64,000 nt of DNA, from positions 682,001 through 746,000 of the forward strand of contig JADJPN010000001.1 of assembly GCA_016713235.1 (NCBI GenBank), in the 5' to 3' direction. Positions within the stretch are counted from its first letter, which is position 1, and the number at the start of each line of letters is the position of its first letter. Shown here piece by piece: positions 9,076 through 19,528 of this stretch. Position numbers and translations under genes: made by a program. The notes beneath the pieces were generated by a model. That model made no database searches, was not told where the DNA came from, and worked only from the letters and a program-made list of their open reading frames with translations. The DNA comes from Hyphomicrobiales bacterium (GTDB taxonomy: Bacteria; Pseudomonadota; Alphaproteobacteria; Rhizobiales; Xanthobacteraceae).

Positions 9076-9948
9076 ATGCTTGCGAGAGCCATGAAGATTT
9101 CCGACGCCGCCGACCGCAACGACTACGAAACGGTCCGTCGCGCCATCGAATATCTCACGAAGAAGTTCCGCGACCAGCCGGAAGTGGATGCGGTCGCGCA
9201 TGCGACAGGCACGGATGCGCGCACGCTCAACGAACTTTTCCGCCGCTGGTGCGGGCTGACGCCGAAAGCATTCTTGCAGGCCGTCACGCTCGATAATGCG
9301 AAGAAGCTGCTCGCCGAATCTCCGAACATCCTCGAGGCAAGTTACGAGCTTGGGCTCTCGGGGCCCGGCCGGTTGCATGATCTGTTCGTCGTGCACGAAG
9401 CCATGTCGCCGGGGGAATGGAAGACCGGCGGTGAAGGCCTGGAGATTCGCTACGGCTTTCATCCCTCGCCATTTGGCACGGCGCTCGTGATGGTCACAAA
9501 GCGCGGGCTGTGCGGTCTTGCGTTCTCCGACCCCGGCAAGGAAGCCGCGTCTCTTAAGGACATGCGCTCGCGCTGGAAAAACGCGCGTTACGTCGAGGAC
9601 TCTGCCGCAACCGCGGACATCGCCGCGCGTATTTTTCAGTCCGAACGCTGGAAACCGGACGCGCCGTTGCGTGTCGTTCTGATCGGTACCGATTTCGAGG
9701 TGCGCGTCTGGGAAACGCTTCTGAAGGTGCCGCTTGGCCGCGCTGCTACCTACAGCGACGTCGCACGCAAGATCGGAAAGGCAAATGCGCCGCGCGCAGT
9801 CGGCGCCGCCGTCGGCAAGAACCCGATTTCGTTCGTGGTCCCCTGCCATCGCATCGTCGGGGTGAGCGGCGCACTCACCGGCTATCACTGGGGGCTGACG
9901 CGTAAGCGCGCAATGCTCGGCTGGGAACAGGCGAAGCTGATCGTGTAG
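9076..9948 (+). CDS. Ada-like fusion: AraC-type DNA-binding domain plus O6-methylguanine-DNA methyltransferase
   Basis: 290 residues. The N-terminal half (about 15-110) is an AraC-type helix-turn-helix region (YETVRRAIEYLTKKF, CGLTPKAFLQ). The C-terminal half (about 130-285) is an alkyltransferase with the active-site PCHRI motif and the preceding FEVRVWETLLKVPLGRAATYSD helix. It repairs O6-alkylguanine by self-alkylation and may also regulate transcription. The zinc-binding N-terminal Ada domain that repairs phosphotriesters is absent, so it is a short Ada form. ATG 9076 is preceded by GGAGG at 9063-9067. The open frame extends upstream to 8782, but that part is the shadow of the preceding gene. 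Confidence 0.92.
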   Translation: MLARAMKISDAADRNDYETVRRAIEYLTKKFRDQPEVDAVAHATGTDARTLNELFRRWCGLTPKAFLQAVTLDNAKKLLAESPNILEASYELGLSGPGRLHDLFVVHEAMSPGEWKTGGEGLEIRYGFHPSPFGTALVMVTKRGLCGLAFSDPGKEAASLKDMRSRWKNARYVEDSAATADIAARIFQSERWKPDAPLRVVLIGTDFEVRVWETLLKVPLGRAATYSDVARKIGKANAPRAVGAAVGKNPISFVVPCHRIVGVSGALTGYHWGLTRKRAMLGWEQAKLIV

Positions 9949-9960
9949 ACGCCGCCCGTA

Positions 9961-10581
9961 TCAGCTGGCGAGATCGAGTTTCTCGGCGACGGTCGCGTCG
10001 GCGTTCAACTTGTAAATGATCGGAACACCGGTCGCGAGTTCGCGCGCAATGATGCTTTCCTGCGTGTGATTTTCAAGCACCATGATCAGCGCGCGCAGCG
10101 AATTGCCGTGGGCTGCAACGAGCGTGCGCTCGCCGCGCAAGACGCTCGGGAGAATATACTGCACATAGTAAGGCAGCGCGCGCGCGACCGTGTCTTTCAG
10201 GCTTTCGCCGCCCGGCGGCGGCGTGTCGTAGGAGCGGCGCCAGATGTGCACCTGTTCCTCACCCCATTTTTTGCGGGCGTCGTCTTTGTTGAGGCCATTC
10301 AGATCGCCGTAATCGCGCTCGTTCAGCGCCAAATCCTTGTGGATGGTGAGGCCGCTCTGGCCCATTTCATCGAGCACCAATCCAAGCGTGCGTTGCGCGC
10401 GCTTCAAAGCCGACGTGTACGCAACGTCGAACTTGATGCCGCGCTCTTTCAAACGCTTGCCGGCGGTTTTCGCCTCGGAAACACCCTGCTCGGTAAGGTC
10501 GACGTCGCGCCAGCCGGTGAAAAGATTCTTGAGATTCCATTCACTCTGGCCGTGGCGGACGAGAACCAGCAGACGTTCCAT
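9961..10581 (-). CDS. gpmA: 2,3-bisphosphoglycerate-dependent phosphoglycerate mutase
   Basis: 206 residues. It interconverts 3- and 2-phosphoglycerate in glycolysis and gluconeogenesis. The phosphohistidine motif LVRHGQSEWN is at residues 7-16, the conserved ALNERDYGDLNGLNK at about 84-98, and the second catalytic His in LVAAHGNSLRAL at about 158. The length matches the shorter alphaproteobacterial form, which lacks a C-terminal extension. It lies downstream of a small membrane protein gene and dapB in the same orientation. Confidence 0.96.
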   Translation of the reverse strand: MERLLVLVRHGQSEWNLKNLFTGWRDVDLTEQGVSEAKTAGKRLKERGIKFDVAYTSALKRAQRTLGLVLDEMGQSGLTIHKDLALNERDYGDLNGLNKDDARKKWGEEQVHIWRRSYDTPPPGGESLKDTVARALPYYVQYILPSVLRGERTLVAAHGNSLRALIMVLENHTQESIIARELATGVPIIYKLNADATVAEKLDLAS

Positions 10582-10675
10582 TGCTCTTTCCTATTCGTTT
10601 AACCGCCCCGATCGCTTGCGAGACGAAAATCCGGCCCAGCGCATAGCGAGATAAGCGGCGGCTGTCGATACGACG

Positions 10676-10876
10676 CTATTCTCTCTGACCACGCTGCGCC
10701 GCGCGTTTGCCGACCGTGATTCCCGCGAGCCCCAGCAATATCACCGCCAATCCAGCCGACACCGAAATCGTGCGCGGGCTTATGCCCGTGACACTGGCGA
10801 CGAAGGGCGTTCCGAGGAAATAAACATAGAGCGCGGCGAGCAACAGAACGAAAGTCGCGCAGATGAAGAGTTTCAT
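10676..10876 (-). CDS. small two-helix membrane protein, function unknown
   Basis: 66 residues with two hydrophobic stretches (about 3-25 and 37-56) separated by a polar turn and ended by a basic tail (GKRAAQRGQRE). The gene starts 6 bases after the dapB stop, close enough for translational coupling, and precedes gpmA. Hydrophobic periodicity, an ATG start and tight packing support it as real. I do not recognise a family. Confidence 0.5.
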   Translation of the reverse strand: MKLFICATFVLLLAALYVYFLGTPFVASVTGISPRTISVSAGLAVILLGLAGITVGKRAAQRGQRE

Positions 10877-10882
10877 GCGCCG

Positions 10883-11692
10883 TCAGGAAAGGCCGAGCAC
10901 GTCGGCCATCGAATAGATGCCGGGCTTCTTACCCTTGCCCCACTTGGCAGCCGCGAGCGCACCGCGTGCGAAGATCATGCGGTCTTCGGCCTTATGAGAA
11001 AGTTCGATGCGTTCGGAAGCGCCGGCAAAAATCACCGTGTGATCGCCGACGACCGTGCCGCCGCGCAAGGTTGCAAAGCCGATGTCGCCGGCTTTGCGCG
11101 CGCCGGTGTGGCCATCGCGCGAGCGAACCGAATTCTTTTCCAGCTCAATCTCGCGGCCTTCCGCGGCGGCTTTACCGAGAAGCAGTGCCGTGCCCGACGG
11201 CGCATCGACCTTCTTGTTATGATGCATCTCAAGGACTTCGATATCGAAATCCGGGCCGAGGCTTGCCGCCGCGCGCTTCACGAGCGCCGCGAGCAAATTC
11301 ACGCCAAGGCTCATGTTGCCGGACTTCACGATGATCGCGTGCCGCGCGGCCGCTTCCAGCTTCGCATCGTCTGCGGAAGACATTCCGGTCGTCCCGATGA
11401 CATGCACGATACGCGCCTGTGCTGCGAGCGCGGCAAGCGCAACGCTCGAGGCCGGCGTCGTGAAGTCGATGATCGCATCGGCCTGCACCACGAGCGGCAG
11501 CGCATCGCTCGTGACTTTCTTACCCGAAGGCGAAAGGCCTGCGAGCATTCCGGTGTCGGTGCCGATTTCGGCGGCGCCTTCGTGATCCACCGCGCCCGCC
11601 AGCGCAAAGCCCGGCACTTCGTGAATCGCACGCAAAAGTGTACGGCCCATACGGCCGCCGGCACCTGCAATCACTAAACGTAGTTCGGCCAT
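10883..11692 (-). CDS. dapB: 4-hydroxy-tetrahydrodipicolinate reductase
   Basis: 269 residues. NAD(P)H-dependent second step of diaminopimelate/lysine synthesis. The nucleotide-binding GAGGRMGRTL is at residues 9-18, and the substrate site EMHHNKKVDAPSGTALLLG contains the catalytic HH and Lys and the PSGTA loop. The C-terminus is normal. It reads as the first gene of a dapB / small membrane protein / gpmA unit on the minus strand. Confidence 0.97.
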   Translation of the reverse strand: MAELRLVIAGAGGRMGRTLLRAIHEVPGFALAGAVDHEGAAEIGTDTGMLAGLSPSGKKVTSDALPLVVQADAIIDFTTPASSVALAALAAQARIVHVIGTTGMSSADDAKLEAAARHAIIVKSGNMSLGVNLLAALVKRAAASLGPDFDIEVLEMHHNKKVDAPSGTALLLGKAAAEGREIELEKNSVRSRDGHTGARKAGDIGFATLRGGTVVGDHTVIFAGASERIELSHKAEDRMIFARGALAAAKWGKGKKPGIYSMADVLGLS

Positions 11693-11758
11693 TTCGCGCT
11701 TCCTAACGATGGGCGCGGGTATAGCGCGGGTCGGTGGCTCTAGGAAAGCGTGAGCGCC

Positions 11759-12064
11759 TCAGGAAGGCTGCGGACCGTCGTAACCCTCGACGATCACGAT
11801 ATCGCCCTCGGAAATCGGCGTGCGGATCGAAATTGCGTGTTTGTATTCCGGCGAATTATAGCAATCGAGCGCCGCCTGATAGCTCGGGAATTCGATCACG
11901 ACATTGCGTGAACGCGAGGAGCCTTCGGGGTTCTCGAACTTGCCGCCACGGATGATGAAGCGCGCGCCGTATTTCTTGAAGGCGATCGCATTGGCGTCGC
12001 GATATTTTGCGTAGACGTTGTCGTCGCTGACATCGACGCGGGCAATCCAATATCCCTTGGCCAT
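11759..12064 (-). CDS. DUF1330 family protein (dimeric alpha-beta barrel fold)
   Basis: 101 residues with MAKGYWIARVDVSDDNVYAKYRD and a central GKFENPEGSSRSRNVVIEFPS motif, followed by CYNSPEYKHAISIR. These are the usual conserved segments of DUF1330, a ferredoxin-like dimeric barrel family without a firm function. It lies 10 bases downstream of pyrF in the same direction, so it is probably cotranscribed with it. Confidence 0.85.
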   Translation of the reverse strand: MAKGYWIARVDVSDDNVYAKYRDANAIAFKKYGARFIIRGGKFENPEGSSRSRNVVIEFPSYQAALDCYNSPEYKHAISIRTPISEGDIVIVEGYDGPQPS

Positions 12065-12074
12065 TTCGCTCCCC

Positions 12075-12782
12075 CTATTTCCTGGCGTTTTCTATCTCGG
12101 TGACAATCGCTTCAGCGGACGCCTTCGGATCTTCGGCCGCGAGAATCGGCCGGCCGATCACCATGTAATCGACGCCAGCCTTGATCGCCTCCGACGGCGT
12201 CATGGTTCTTTTCTGATCGCCCTTCGCGGCGCCGGCGGGACGTATGCCCGGCGTCACCAGCATCATCTTCGCGCCGAGACGTTGGCGCAAATCCTTGGCC
12301 TCGGCAGGCGAGCAAACCAGCCCATCAATGCCAATGGCTTCGGCCTGCGCCGCACGGCGGGCGACAAGTTCCGGAACCGTTGCGGCGTAGCCTGCGTCTT
12401 TGAGATCGCCGTCGTCCCACGACGTCAGCACGGTCACGGCCAGAATATCGAGATTGGAATCTCCACGGCCTTCGACCGCCGCGCGCATGGTCTGCGGGAA
12501 GGCGTGTACGGTGAGAAAGGTCGCGCCGAGTTTTGCCGCGCGCTTCGTTGCGTGCATGACGGTATTGCCGATGTCATGCAGCTTCATGTCGAGAAATACT
12601 TTCTTGCCGCTATGGACGAGGTCCTCGGCAAGGTGCAGCCCGCCTGCCATCACCAGCTCGTAGCCGATCTTGTAGAAATTGACGCTGTCGCCGAGCGCCC
12701 AGACAGCTTTTTCGGCCGCTTCGACGTCGGAGAGATCGAGCGCGACGATAACGCGGTCGCGCGCTGGAATTTCGCGGCTCAA
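12075..12782 (-). CDS. pyrF: orotidine 5'-phosphate decarboxylase
   Basis: 235 residues. Converts OMP to UMP in pyrimidine synthesis. VIVALDLSD at the N-terminus, FYKIGYELVMAGG, and the catalytic DxKxxD motif in VFLDMKLHDIGNTV are visible, as is TPGIRPAG near the phosphate-binding loop. The start overlaps the stop of the upstream FMN reductase gene by four bases, which indicates translational coupling. Confidence 0.96.
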   Translation of the reverse strand: MSREIPARDRVIVALDLSDVEAAEKAVWALGDSVNFYKIGYELVMAGGLHLAEDLVHSGKKVFLDMKLHDIGNTVMHATKRAAKLGATFLTVHAFPQTMRAAVEGRGDSNLDILAVTVLTSWDDGDLKDAGYAATVPELVARRAAQAEAIGIDGLVCSPAEAKDLRQRLGAKMMLVTPGIRPAGAAKGDQKRTMTPSEAIKAGVDYMVIGRPILAAEDPKASAEAIVTEIENARK

Positions 12783-13345
12783 GCGAGCACACCGGCCATA
12801 GCGATTAGCTTTTCAAGCTGGGCTTTGAGAATCTTCTGGTTCGTTTCGTCCTTCAGCGCACCGCGCTCGTCGAAGCCGCTGCTGGCTCCCGCTACCGCCA
12901 TCTGTTCAGGGATAACGAGTGCGCCGAGCCCAAGTTCGAGCGATTGGCGCAGATGATAAAGACCGCGATAGCCGCCGAAACGGCCGTCCGAAGTCGCGCC
13001 GAGCGCAAAGGTGCATTGCTTATAGGGATTGCCGGCGGGCTCTTTTGCGCGCGAAACCCAGTCAATGGTGTTCTTCAGGAGCGGCGGCATCGAAGCGTTG
13101 TATTCGGGCGAAGCGATGTAGACGCCCTGATGGGCGAGCATCATGCCTTTGAGCTTCTTCGCGTTCTCGGGAACGCCTTCTTCTTTTTCGAGATCGCCGT
13201 TGTAGAGCGGCATCTCGTAATCTGCGAGCGAGATCAGCGTCGATTCCGCGTTCATCAACGCCAATTCGCGCGCGACATGAGCCGCCAACTTTCCACTTAG
13301 CGCGCCGGCGCGAATGGAGCCGGCGAATACAAGAATTTTTTTCAT
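12779..13345 (-). CDS. NADPH-dependent FMN reductase family protein
   Basis: 188 residues with a flavodoxin-like fold. The N-terminal ILVFAGSIRAGALSGKLA loop binds FMN phosphate, and ASPEYNASMPPLLKNTIDWVSR is the standard second signature of the NAD(P)H:FMN/quinone reductase family. Physiological substrates may be quinones, azo compounds or chromate. The gene is coupled to pyrF by a four-base overlap and lies six bases downstream of the phospholipid methyltransferase-like gene. Confidence 0.9.
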   Translation of the reverse strand: MKKILVFAGSIRAGALSGKLAAHVARELALMNAESTLISLADYEMPLYNGDLEKEEGVPENAKKLKGMMLAHQGVYIASPEYNASMPPLLKNTIDWVSRAKEPAGNPYKQCTFALGATSDGRFGGYRGLYHLRQSLELGLGALVIPEQMAVAGASSGFDERGALKDETNQKILKAQLEKLIAMAGVLA

Positions 13346-13351
13346 CGTTCC

Positions 13352-13945
13352 TTACCTTGCCCGATAGGTCCAGACGCGCGCAGGCGGCAGGTTCCACCAG
13401 ATGCGCTTCGAAGCCGAGGTTTCGTAGAGATGCGATTCCACCGGCAGCGGCGAATTCGCGCCATAAGTAAACTGAATAAACGGCGAGCGCGGACGCAGCA
13501 TTTTCATCGCGGTCTCAACCAACCCCTGGCGTTGCTCCTGCGCAAAATTCAGGAGCGGCAGACTCGATACGATCGCGCATAAGGGCCCGCTCGCATGACC
13601 TTGCAGCGTCCGATCGAGCGCGAATGCGTCGCCCTGCACGACCTTCACGTTCGGATACTTTCCTTGGAGCGCTTTGCAGAAGGCGTCATCGTATTCGACC
13701 AGCACAAGCCGCGACGGATCGATGCCTCGCTCCAGTAATGCCGCAGTGACCGGTCCCGTTCCCGGCCCGAGTTCGATGATCGGGCCTTCGACGGACGCGT
13801 CGACAATCGCCGCCATGGTCCGCGACAGCGCGGGCCCCGACGGCGCGACCGCGCCGACCGTCTTCGGATTCTTGAACCAGGAAGAGATGAATTTTACGCC
13901 GTCGAAGCGCGGGGCCGTTTTCTTGTCGCCGGGCGCTGTGTGCAT
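13352..13945 (-). CDS. PmtA-like phospholipid N-methyltransferase family protein
   Basis: 197 residues. The N-terminal SSWFKNPKTVGAVAPSGPALSRTMA segment and SAM motif IIELGPGTGPVTAALLERG match soluble alphaproteobacterial phosphatidylethanolamine N-methyltransferases and related rRNA-dimethylase-like enzymes. SSLPLLNF corresponds to motif IV. Such enzymes make phosphatidylcholine from phosphatidylethanolamine, but the family also contains proteins of uncertain substrate, so the lipid role is an inference. It heads a likely unit with the FMN reductase, pyrF and DUF1330 genes. Confidence 0.8.
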   Translation of the reverse strand: MHTAPGDKKTAPRFDGVKFISSWFKNPKTVGAVAPSGPALSRTMAAIVDASVEGPIIELGPGTGPVTAALLERGIDPSRLVLVEYDDAFCKALQGKYPNVKVVQGDAFALDRTLQGHASGPLCAIVSSLPLLNFAQEQRQGLVETAMKMLRPRSPFIQFTYGANSPLPVESHLYETSASKRIWWNLPPARVWTYRAR

Positions 13946-14018
13946 GCCGCTTAAGCCTTCACTTGACGGTGTAGCTTACGCGTAGCGCTTCGCTCGCCTT
14001 ACGGTCAAGGTCGCGCGG

Positions 14019-15140
14019 TTACTCGAAAAACTCGCGCATTTTCGCGAAAAATCCGGCGGATTCCGGCTGCGTATCCTTCGAGCTTTCCTTGTCGAATTCT
14101 TTCAGAAGTTCTTTCTGCCGCTTGGTCAGCTTCTGGGGCGTCTCCACCGCGACCTGCACATACATGTCGCCGCGCTCGCGCGAGCGCAGCACCGGCATGC
14201 CTTTGCCGCCGAGCCTGAACCGTTTTCCGGTCTGCGTGCCTTCGGGAATTTTCACCTTCGAGCGCCCGCCATCCACCGTCGGCACATCGAACTCGCCGCC
14301 AATCGTTGCCGTCACCATGGACACCGGAACGCGGCAGTAAAGGTCGGCGCCTTCGCGCTGGAAAATTGGATGCTGCGTGACCGAGAGGAAAATGTAGAGA
14401 TCGCCATTGCCGCCGCCGCGCATGCCGGCTTCGCCTTCGCCGCCGAGACGAATGCGCGTGCCGTCTTCCACACCGGCCGGGATATTCACTTCCAGCGTGC
14501 GCTCTTTCACGACGCGGCCAGCGCCGTTGCAGGATTTGCACGGGTCGGTAATCACCGAGCCGCGGCCCTGACAGGACGCGCAGGTGCGCTCAAGCGTGAA
14601 AAAGCCTTGCGCGTGACGAATGCGGCCCGAGCCCTGACAGGTCTTGCACTGCACGGGCTGTGTGCCCGCCTTCGCGCCGGTGCCCGAACAGGTTTCGCAG
14701 GCGACATTGGTCGGCAGCTCGATCTTCGCGTTCTTGCCGCTGAACGCTTCTTCGAGCGAGATCTCTAGATTGTAACGAAGGTCCGCGCCGCGTTCGCGGC
14801 CTCCGGAACGCCCGCCGCGCCGCCCGCCCATGCCGCCGAAGAGATCGTCGAAGATGTCGGAGAAAGAAGAAGCGCCAAATCCTCCGAAGCCTCCCTGTCC
14901 GCTTGGGCCGCCATTCTCGAACGCGGCATGGCCATAGCGATCATAGGCCGCGCGCTTCTGCGGGTCCTTCAGGCAGTCATAGGCTTCGTTGATTTCCTTG
15001 AACTTCGATTCGGACTCGGCATTGCCGGGGTTCTTGTCCGGATGCCATTGCATCGCGAGCTTGCGGTAGGACGTTTTCAGCTCGCCGTCGCTTACCGTGC
15101 GCGTGACGCTCAGGATTTCGTAGTAGTCGCGCTTGGCCAT
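14019..15140 (-). CDS. dnaJ: molecular chaperone DnaJ (Hsp40)
   Basis: 373 residues. The J domain with the HPD motif (MQWHPDKNPG) is at residues 1-70. A Gly/Phe-rich linker follows, then four zinc-binding CxxCxGxG repeats (CETCSGTG, CKTCQGSG, CASCQGRG, CKSCNGAG) at about 145-210, then two C-terminal substrate-binding domains. It delivers unfolded clients to DnaK and stimulates its ATPase. It is 99 bases downstream of dnaK, and a long hairpin lies in that gap. Confidence 0.98.
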   Translation of the reverse strand: MAKRDYYEILSVTRTVSDGELKTSYRKLAMQWHPDKNPGNAESESKFKEINEAYDCLKDPQKRAAYDRYGHAAFENGGPSGQGGFGGFGASSFSDIFDDLFGGMGGRRGGRSGGRERGADLRYNLEISLEEAFSGKNAKIELPTNVACETCSGTGAKAGTQPVQCKTCQGSGRIRHAQGFFTLERTCASCQGRGSVITDPCKSCNGAGRVVKERTLEVNIPAGVEDGTRIRLGGEGEAGMRGGGNGDLYIFLSVTQHPIFQREGADLYCRVPVSMVTATIGGEFDVPTVDGGRSKVKIPEGTQTGKRFRLGGKGMPVLRSRERGDMYVQVAVETPQKLTKRQKELLKEFDKESSKDTQPESAGFFAKMREFFE

Positions 15141-15158
15141 CAGCAGGCACCGTTCAAG

Positions 15159-15211
15159 AAAATGGCCTTCGTCGGTTGCGGAGAATCGCTGATCCGGACG
15201 AAGGCCATTTT
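15159..15211 (-). terminator. long inverted repeat between dnaK and dnaJ (attenuator or processing hairpin)
   Basis: Perfect 15-base arms (AAAATGGCCTTCGTC at 15159-15173 and its complement at 15197-15211) flank a 23-base loop. On the transcript the 3' arm ends in UUUU, as in an intrinsic terminator. Because dnaJ follows, partial termination or mRNA processing that lowers DnaJ relative to DnaK is the likely role. Confidence 0.7.
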
Positions 15212-15239
15212 ATTCTCTCGTTTTTAAGTTAGTCCGCGC

Positions 15240-17153
<1,914 letters not shown>

Positions 17154-17284
17154 GGGTTACCTCTCATTTCCGGCAGGCCGATAGGGTCCGTTCAGGCACC
17201 CAATGGAAACGGTTGTTCTCGCCGTTCCCCTCGGCCCCCGCGTTGGGGATTTGCCGCGTACATGCGTCGCGGCGTTCGCGAGGC

Positions 17285-17313
17285 ATATAGGCAGGGGCTT
17301 CATATGCCGCAAG
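17285..17313 (-). promoter_or_regulatory. predicted RpoH (sigma-32) promoter of dnaK
   Basis: On the minus strand, CCTTGCG ends a -35 element (CTTGCG, 17313-17308). A 16-base spacer separates it from CCTATAT (17291-17285). This matches the alphaproteobacterial heat-shock pattern CTTGAA-N-CYTATMT. Transcription would begin near 17278, with a leader of about 125 bases. Confidence 0.6.
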
Positions 17314-17326
17314 GCTTTATGAGCCC

Positions 17327-17968
17327 TCAAAGCTTGGTGGAATCGCGGCCCGGCCGGGCACGGTAAACGGGAAGTGCCCAGCCCCAGATCAGCGCACCCG
17401 CGCGGACGCCAAAAGCGACTAGGAATCCGAGGGTTGCACCGGTCCAGAACGGCGCTCCGGCAGCCGCAAGAACCACGAAGGTCAGCGCCCCGGCAAAGGC
17501 CGCCGTGATGTAAAGCTCGCGCCGGAGTATCACCGAAGGCTCGCCCGCGAGCACGTCGCGGATCACGCCGCCGAAGGTGGCGGTCAGGATGCCAAGCGCC
17601 AGCGCATCCGCGGGAGATGCGCCGATCGAAAGCGTCTTGGCGCTACCCACCACCGCATAGGCCGCGAGCCCGATGGCGTCGGCCCACAACAGGACCCTGT
17701 AACGGGACTCCACAAGATGCGCAGTGAAGTAAACCACACAGGCGACGACCAGCGGGATTGCGAGATAGTTCGGATTGCGCACCCAGAACACCGGCACATC
17801 GAGCAGGATGTCGCGCAGCGTGCCGCCGCCGACCGCGGTGACGCCGGCGAAGAAGACGAAGGCCACGATATCGAGCTGCTTGCGCGAAGCCGCCAACGCT
17901 CCGGCCGCCGCGAAGACCGCGATCCCGAGATAGTCGAGCCATGGCAGAAGAGCGGAAACCTGATTCAT
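17327..17968 (-). CDS. TRIC-type trimeric intracellular cation channel family protein (UPF0126/YadS)
   Basis: 213 residues with about seven hydrophobic helices in two repeats. AVFAAAGALAASRKQLDIVAF and GVTAVGGGTLRDILLD form the first repeat, and AYAVVGSAKTL with ATFGGVIRDVLAGEPSVILRRELY the second. The paired GGG/GG kinks are the signature of bacterial TRIC channels, which conduct monovalent cations. It lies between dnaK and the glycosyltransferase module, reading on the same strand. Its physiological role here is unknown. Confidence 0.9.
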   Translation of the reverse strand: MNQVSALLPWLDYLGIAVFAAAGALAASRKQLDIVAFVFFAGVTAVGGGTLRDILLDVPVFWVRNPNYLAIPLVVACVVYFTAHLVESRYRVLLWADAIGLAAYAVVGSAKTLSIGASPADALALGILTATFGGVIRDVLAGEPSVILRRELYITAAFAGALTFVVLAAAGAPFWTGATLGFLVAFGVRAGALIWGWALPVYRARPGRDSTKL

Positions 17969-18008
17969 GCGCGACTAAGGCAGCGGCGCGTTGGTGAAGT
18001 CAATCGCG

Positions 18009-19526
18009 CTATTTGCGGCGCAATATCAGAACGCCGTTGATCTGATCGAGCGAGCGGTACTTTTCGAGCTCATGCGCGATTTCGGCGTCTGCCTGCGCCC
18101 ATTTCAGCCAGTCGAAACCAATCCGGTCGACGAGAATGATCCCGGGCTTCTCGTTGCGGATGTCTTCGAGCAGCATTGCGCGATCGCGCATCTCATAGGC
18201 ATCTAGTTTTGCGCGGGCCGCGGGATCTTGGGTGCCGAGCTTCAGCGCGAGCGCGCCTGCCGCAATCCACTGACTGCATACCCGGCCGACCCAGGTTCCC
18301 CCGACTTGCCGCGCCAAGGGATGGCCCACCGCGATGTCGGAAGAAATCGAAAGAAGCGTGCCGCGCGGCGCTGCCTTGGCGACGGTTTCATTCAAACCGC
18401 GCATATCGACGAAAAAACTGAACCAGAGAAAAGACGCGCCGGCGAGCAGTGCGATAAAAAACGCGCTTGCAAGGCGGCGGAATCTCTCAGCCGCGCTCTC
18501 TTCGCCCGATGCCTGCGGCCAGCGGCGCGCGAATGCGATCACCGCCGCCGCGACGATCAGCGCGAGCATCGGAAAAGAGTGGTAGGCCCAGCCCTTGAAC
18601 TGCGCGTAATAGGAAATCGCAAAGCCAAACGCCGAAGCGAGCAGAACGGCGAAAGCCGGGCTCGATTGTTTTGATCGCGTGAGTGCGAAAATTGCGGCCG
18701 CGGCGAGCGCAAAAATCGGCGTCGCGAAGTGCACGAGGAATTTCCAAAAGTCGGCGCGCACCGGAACGTACACTGCCGACACCAGCGGCAGAATATCCGC
18801 GACGAAGGCCGGATAGAACACAATCACCAGCGCCGCATAAAGTGTGCAGACAGAAGCCGCGGCCCAGTTTTCAATCGCGAAAATTGTCCGCAGATCGCGC
18901 GCATACAGCGAAGCCGTGAAGCTCGCTAACATCATCCCGAAGACGAGATGCGGCTTGATCGCGACGGTAATTCCGGCGAGCAGACCGGCCATTACGGCTT
19001 CGCGAAGCGAAATGCGCGAACCGTTTGCCCGCACGACATAGGTCGCAAGCGCCGGCAGGAAGAGTATGAGTGCGATGTGCTCCCGCTGCGCGAAGGTCTG
19101 CGCTGGCAAAAGCAGAACAACGGCCGCGAAGAGCGCCATCAGCTTCAAAACCGTGTCGCGACTGAAGAGCTTCGCGGCAAGAAGAATGCGTGAGGCGAAC
19201 CACAGGCATCCGGCGGCGGCGGCAAAGACAAGTGCGCCCGTGAAGAATTCCGCGCTGAAGGGAAGCACGCGCGAAAGCCAAACCGGCAACAGGTACAGCA
19301 GGATTGATGCCGGCGGATTTACCTCGAGCAGATCAACATAGGGCCGCGAACCATCGAGGACCTTCTCGCCGACGGTCAGAAGCCAGCTGGTATCGGCATT
19401 GGTCGGCAGGAATGAGCGCAGCAGAAGCGCCGCCGCGAAAATCGCGATCAACAGCGCGTGACGCTTGAGCGAATCGGCGAAGGCAGCGGCCGGCAATGCG
19501 GCCAGTGGAGACGCGGCAGGCGGCAC
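18009..19526 (-). CDS. polytopic GT-C-type membrane protein (ArnT/PMT-like glycosyltransferase, putative)
   Basis: 505 residues with roughly ten to twelve hydrophobic helices. The early lumenal motif with acidic residues (NADTSWLLTVGEKVLDGSRPYVDLLEVNPP) resembles the first loop of dolichyl/undecaprenyl-phosphate-sugar-dependent GT-C enzymes. A soluble C-terminal region (about 390-505) follows the last helix. It ends three bases after the adjacent methyltransferase stop in a compact GT2-methyltransferase-GT-C cluster, which supports use of a lipid-linked sugar made by the GT2 enzyme. Acceptor and sugar are unknown. Confidence 0.65.
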   Translation of the reverse strand: MPPAASPLAALPAAAFADSLKRHALLIAIFAAALLLRSFLPTNADTSWLLTVGEKVLDGSRPYVDLLEVNPPASILLYLLPVWLSRVLPFSAEFFTGALVFAAAAGCLWFASRILLAAKLFSRDTVLKLMALFAAVVLLLPAQTFAQREHIALILFLPALATYVVRANGSRISLREAVMAGLLAGITVAIKPHLVFGMMLASFTASLYARDLRTIFAIENWAAASVCTLYAALVIVFYPAFVADILPLVSAVYVPVRADFWKFLVHFATPIFALAAAAIFALTRSKQSSPAFAVLLASAFGFAISYYAQFKGWAYHSFPMLALIVAAAVIAFARRWPQASGEESAAERFRRLASAFFIALLAGASFLWFSFFVDMRGLNETVAKAAPRGTLLSISSDIAVGHPLARQVGGTWVGRVCSQWIAAGALALKLGTQDPAARAKLDAYEMRDRAMLLEDIRNEKPGIILVDRIGFDWLKWAQADAEIAHELEKYRSLDQINGVLILRRK

Positions 19527-19528
19527 CG

